From the NCBI GenBank assembly GCA_030674155.1, contig CM060326.1, forward strand, positions 23,814,348 through 23,824,347: 10,000 bases of DNA, read 5' to 3'. Numbering within the stretch: the stretch's first letter is position 1; each line of letters opens with the position of its first letter. A program made the translations under genes and the position numbers. The notes under the pieces were generated by a model. It ran no database searches and was not told the DNA's origin. It was given only the letters and a program-made list of their open reading frames with translations. Positions 7,768 through 10,000 of this stretch are shown here, piece by piece. The DNA comes from Stramonita haemastoma. Lineage: Eukaryota; Mollusca; Gastropoda; Neogastropoda; Muricidae.

Positions 7768-8640
7768 TGAATAGGGTTAACAGTCCATTGAACCTTCGCT
7801 TTAATATTTCAGTGGGTTTTGTTCCCAAACACAGCTGAAACCACAAATAACGATCATACTGAAGATGGATATATCATTTTAACCCTCGTTCATGCAGGAT
7901 GCCATGTTATCTGCTTCACGTGGTGTCAACTACTCTCTTTACCACCGGGGCAATGCCCTCAAGCGTTTTATTCCTAGGGTTTGAGCGAGGTAAAGTTTAC
8001 AGAACTCATGTCTGTCCCAGCTGACAGATGGCATTTTAGTGGGAACACGTGTTGTTTATATACCATCGACTATAGTAGAACAATTTTATTCAATACCGCT
8101 CGATTTTGTTTTTTTATGAATGCATTCAATGTGTGTGAGTTTGTATATACCAACTCTGCTTATATTCTCATCAGGAAAAAAATATTTCCAGTTAATTGGA
8201 GTATGAGCCGATGTTTGCTCCGTGACAAGAATCCCATGAATTAAAAACAAAAAGCTGAGTGGGGAATTAAACAAGAGTCTGAAGATTACTTTAGATCAAG
8301 AACCCATTGCACACTGCTATTCCGACTCGCTATACCTATTAGGCAAAAAAAGAGGAGAAAATAATTAACAGAAAAAGAATCTGATTGTAGAGTTACGTTC
8401 AAAGAAAAAACACCAATACTAGATTTTACCAACAAAAATTATACTCTAAAAGAAACACACACTTTTCCCCCAACAGAATCAAACATTGACTGTTTCTTCA
8501 ATTGAATAGCCCAGTGTAACTCAACAAACAGCTAATTAATCTCTTAAGTTTTGAGCGGGTTTACGAAAAAAAAAACAAAAAAAAAAGAAGGAATTTCACT
8601 GCTAATTCAATGTACCATCTGAAAAAAAAATGTTTTACAT
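7768..8640. other. Unique region, about 870 bp, no supported gene
   Basis: Normal-complexity, AT-rich DNA. It contains two CACGTG E-boxes, at 7917-7922 and within the 10-bp palindrome AACACGTGTT at 8044-8053, and a TATATA at 8057-8062. A frame open from 7981 to 8244 has its first ATG at 8008 (79 codons). Its Cys/Phe-rich product shows no known domain and is probably chance. A-rich stretches occur at 8340-8600. Confidence 0.55.
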
Positions 8641-8752
8641 ACTTACTTATTTACTTACTTACTTACTTACACACACGCACACAAGCACGTGCACGTACGC
8701 ATGCACGCACGCACGCACGCGCGCGCACACACACACGCACACACACACACAT
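8641..8752. repeat. (ACTT)n then CA/CG alternating tract
   Basis: ACTT units run at 8641-8670, then CA with ACGC units and a GCGCGCG core near 8719-8726, ending in CA at 8752. The alternating purine-pyrimidine part (about 8670-8752) is favourable for Z-DNA. It resembles, in reverse complement, the GT/GCGT tract at 9677-9783. Confidence 0.95.
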
Positions 8753-8783
8753 GTATTTTGACAATACTTCACCATCCATCCCC

Positions 8784-8785
<2 letters not shown>

Positions 8786-8874
<89 letters not shown>

Positions 8875-8886
8875 ACTCTCTCTCTT
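8786..8886. repeat. (CT)n microsatellite
   Basis: About 100 bp of CT is nearly pure, with TTC and CAC breaks near 8864 and 8873. It is separated from the CA/CG tract by about 33 bp of unique sequence. Confidence 0.97.
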
Positions 8887-9162
8887 CAGCATTTTTTTTA
8901 AAAATTCATTTTCTTTTTAAACCGCATGCAGAGGAAACATGCGACCTCCAGCCTAGTATAGAGTGTTTCACGCTAGGACAGCTCCACTGTTTCCCCACCG
9001 TGTCTGTCTGGCTCCTCCCGGCCTGGCCTAGGCTAGCAAGCTGCTTTCCCTGGAAAATAAAGGCAGGCATGCTGGGCGGCCTGCTATGCTGGCTGGAACC
9101 TTCTTAATCAGCCCACAGGAGGCAAGTCATTTCCTCTCCCTCCTGGTTTCCTGTTTCATTCA

Positions 9163-9199
9163 TATTTATAAGGCCACCACTACTAACTACAGCCATACC
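9163..9199 (+). promoter_or_regulatory. Candidate TATA plus initiator
   Basis: TATTTATAAGG lies at 9163-9173, and CCATACC at 9193-9199 fits the YYANWYY initiator with its A at 9195, 30-32 bases from the TATA motif. An ATG at 9213 follows with A at -3 and G at +4, a good initiation context. It opens only ten codons (hydrophobic, signal-peptide-like) before a stop unless spliced at the weak donor GTAGTA at 9242. Chance is a real alternative. Confidence 0.2.
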
Positions 9200-9201
9200 A
9201 G

Positions 9202-9340
9202 TTCCGAGAAGAATGGCAACATTCGCTCTTTTGCTCTCCTGGTAGTAGTAGGGGATGGCCTAGCCCTGCTCACTGTACTGCTACCACCAGTTTTTAGTCT
9301 TGACTCGAGACAAAAGGCAATTACTATACTGGGTTGTGTG
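9202..9340 (+). CDS. Speculative internal exon with a hydrophobic segment
   Basis: The word TACTAAC (9181-9187), identical to a strong branch-point consensus, is followed by an AG ending at 9201. A strong donor GTG|GTAAGC follows at 9341. The 139 bases between them are open in the frame whose codons include 9224-9226, and they encode a hydrophobic run (about 9230-9302) of membrane-segment length. The branch point to AG distance of about 15 bases is short and lacks a pyrimidine tract, which weakens the call. This reading competes with the promoter reading of the same bases, and no homology is recognised. Confidence 0.12.
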
Positions 9341-9425
9341 GTAAGCTGGTGCTGAAAAATGTCCTTCGACACATGGAGTGGGGTTTGGGTGGTGGTGTTT
9401 TTGGGGTATTTTTTTTGTTGGTTTC

Positions 9426-9471
9426 TTTTTTTTTTTTTTTTTTTTTTTTGGGGGGGGTGGGGGGGTGGGGG
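9426..9471. repeat. T24 followed by G8-T-G7-T-G5
   Basis: A 24-base T run at 9426-9449 is joined directly to three G runs of 8, 7 and 5. The G runs can supply four G-triplets and so form a quadruplex. On the minus strand this reads as C runs followed by poly-A, like the tail of a retroposed copy, but no duplicated target site or transcript body was recognised. Confidence 0.93.
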
Positions 9472-9674
9472 TTGATAGTCCGAAATACGGTACTGCTAGA
9501 CTACAGCGCGATTTTGTTTTAAAGAGTATGTTGTTTAGAGGTTTTATAGCATGTTTAAAAAAAAAAAACGGTAGAGCAAGCATACATAATCTCAAAGAAA
9601 GATAGAAAGAAACAAAATAGAACAGTAACAACAAAAGTGGAAAAAAAATACATGTAGACGTTTATATAGCCCAT

Positions 9675-9676
<2 letters not shown>

Positions 9677-9714
<38 letters not shown>

Positions 9715-9783
9715 CATGCGCGTGTGTATGTGTGTGTGTGCGTGCGTGCGTGCGTGAGTGTGTGCGTGCGTGCGTGCGTGTGT
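9677..9783. repeat. (TG)n grading into GTGC/GCGT units
   Basis: Pure TG runs at 9677-9710, then GTGCATGCGCGTG and several GCGT tetramers to 9783. It is a Z-DNA candidate because of the alternating pattern. The poly-Val/Cys frames are artefacts. Confidence 0.96.
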
Positions 9784-10000
9784 AAGTATCTGCGCGTTAT
9801 GTGTTCCTTACCGAAAATGCATACAGGAAAAAACAACAACAACAGAATATCAGACTGCTTTACATTTCAACGAGCACGATAGTTCATTGTTTTTGAAGCG
9901 TCAAGGTGTGGTGAGGTGGGGTGATAAATGAGCAATTACTGCAAGAGCTATTGCCGTTTCTTCCTTGAAGAGCAGGGCTTCCCAGTCAGGGGGAATTTCA
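9784..10000. other. Unique right edge
   Basis: About 215 bp of ordinary sequence with a short (AAC)4-like run at about 9830-9843. No gene feature is visible before the window ends. Confidence 0.55.

Larger units (their letters stand above)
8930..9360. other. GC-richer complex block, possible hidden exon or promoter
   Basis: This segment is visibly richer in G and C and free of simple repeats, unlike its neighbours. It holds an AATAAA word at 9056-9061, pyrimidine-rich sequence at 9128-9160, and the promoter-like and exon-like signals described separately. No family similarity is recognised in any frame. A frame open from 9086 to 9355 carries a hydrophobic, membrane-segment-like run at about 9230-9302. 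Confidence 0.4.

Noticed and set aside
7890..7960. tRNA- or SINE-like segment (minus strand reads somewhat like an A-box region)
   Set aside because: No convincing B box and no cloverleaf could be drawn, so neither a tRNA nor a SINE head is supported.
7981..8244. 87-codon frame in unique sequence
   Set aside because: It begins without ATG (first ATG at 8008), has no domain, and its length is within chance for AT-rich DNA.
9281..9634. Minus-strand 117-codon frame and plus-strand 62-75-codon frames
   Set aside because: They depend on the poly-T/poly-G run (poly-Lys/Pro or poly-Phe/Gly) and have no supporting signal.

Overview
This window is eukaryotic, non-genic and very repeat-rich. The best guess is an invertebrate (lophotrochozoan, perhaps gastropod mollusc) genome. 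The evidence is an AT-leaning background, a non-LTR retrotransposon fragment, no compact gene organisation, and roughly a third of the bases in microsatellites: (CT/GA)n, (GT/CA)n, (GACA/CTGT)n, (TA)n, (AAG)n, (TAG)n and long poly-C/poly-G runs. The species assignment is inference. No complete host gene, tRNA, rRNA, CRISPR array or telomeric repeat is visible.

Layout. Bases 1-1225 hold the only confident coding sequence: the 3' end of a LINE-type retrotransposon ORF. It carries an RNase H domain and a C-terminal CCHC motif, and is broken by one single-base deletion near 197-200. From 1246 to 2909 there is a dense simple-repeat zone: poly-C, (AC)n, GACA/GA, a 330-bp (CT)n tract, (TG)n, GATA/GACA and (GA)n. 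Part of this zone is bracketed by a perfect 19-bp inverted repeat (1982-2000 and 2708-2726). Bases 2910-3780 are ordinary-complexity DNA with a CCAAT/TATA/initiator-like arrangement and a weak 94-codon ORF. Bases 3790-4080 and 4656-4979 are two more composite microsatellites with the same motif order (CTGT, then CT, then GT or CA). Bases 4980-5621 and 5957-6423 are unique, and the latter has a perfect hairpin. Between them lie (AAG)n and GACA-GC-GT tracts. Bases 6424-6783 are a higher-order TAG/ATC triplet array.

Bases 6977-7174 are (GT)n, 7437-7469 is a 33-base G run, 7682-7767 is (GA)n and 7768-8640 is unique. Bases 8641-8886 are ACTT, CA/CG and CT repeats. Bases 8930-9360 form a visibly more GC-rich, complex block. 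It is the best place for a hidden host exon or promoter: it has a TATA motif, an initiator, an ATG in good context, and a strong splice donor at 9341. Bases 9426-9471 are T24 followed by G runs, and 9677-9783 are (GT/GC)n.

Most long open frames here are translations of microsatellites (poly-His, Cys, Ser, Leu, Arg-Glu) and are not annotated as genes. The points most worth checking are the inverted-repeat-bounded simple-repeat block, the repeated cassette order, the higher-order triplet array and the possible exon at 9200-9340.
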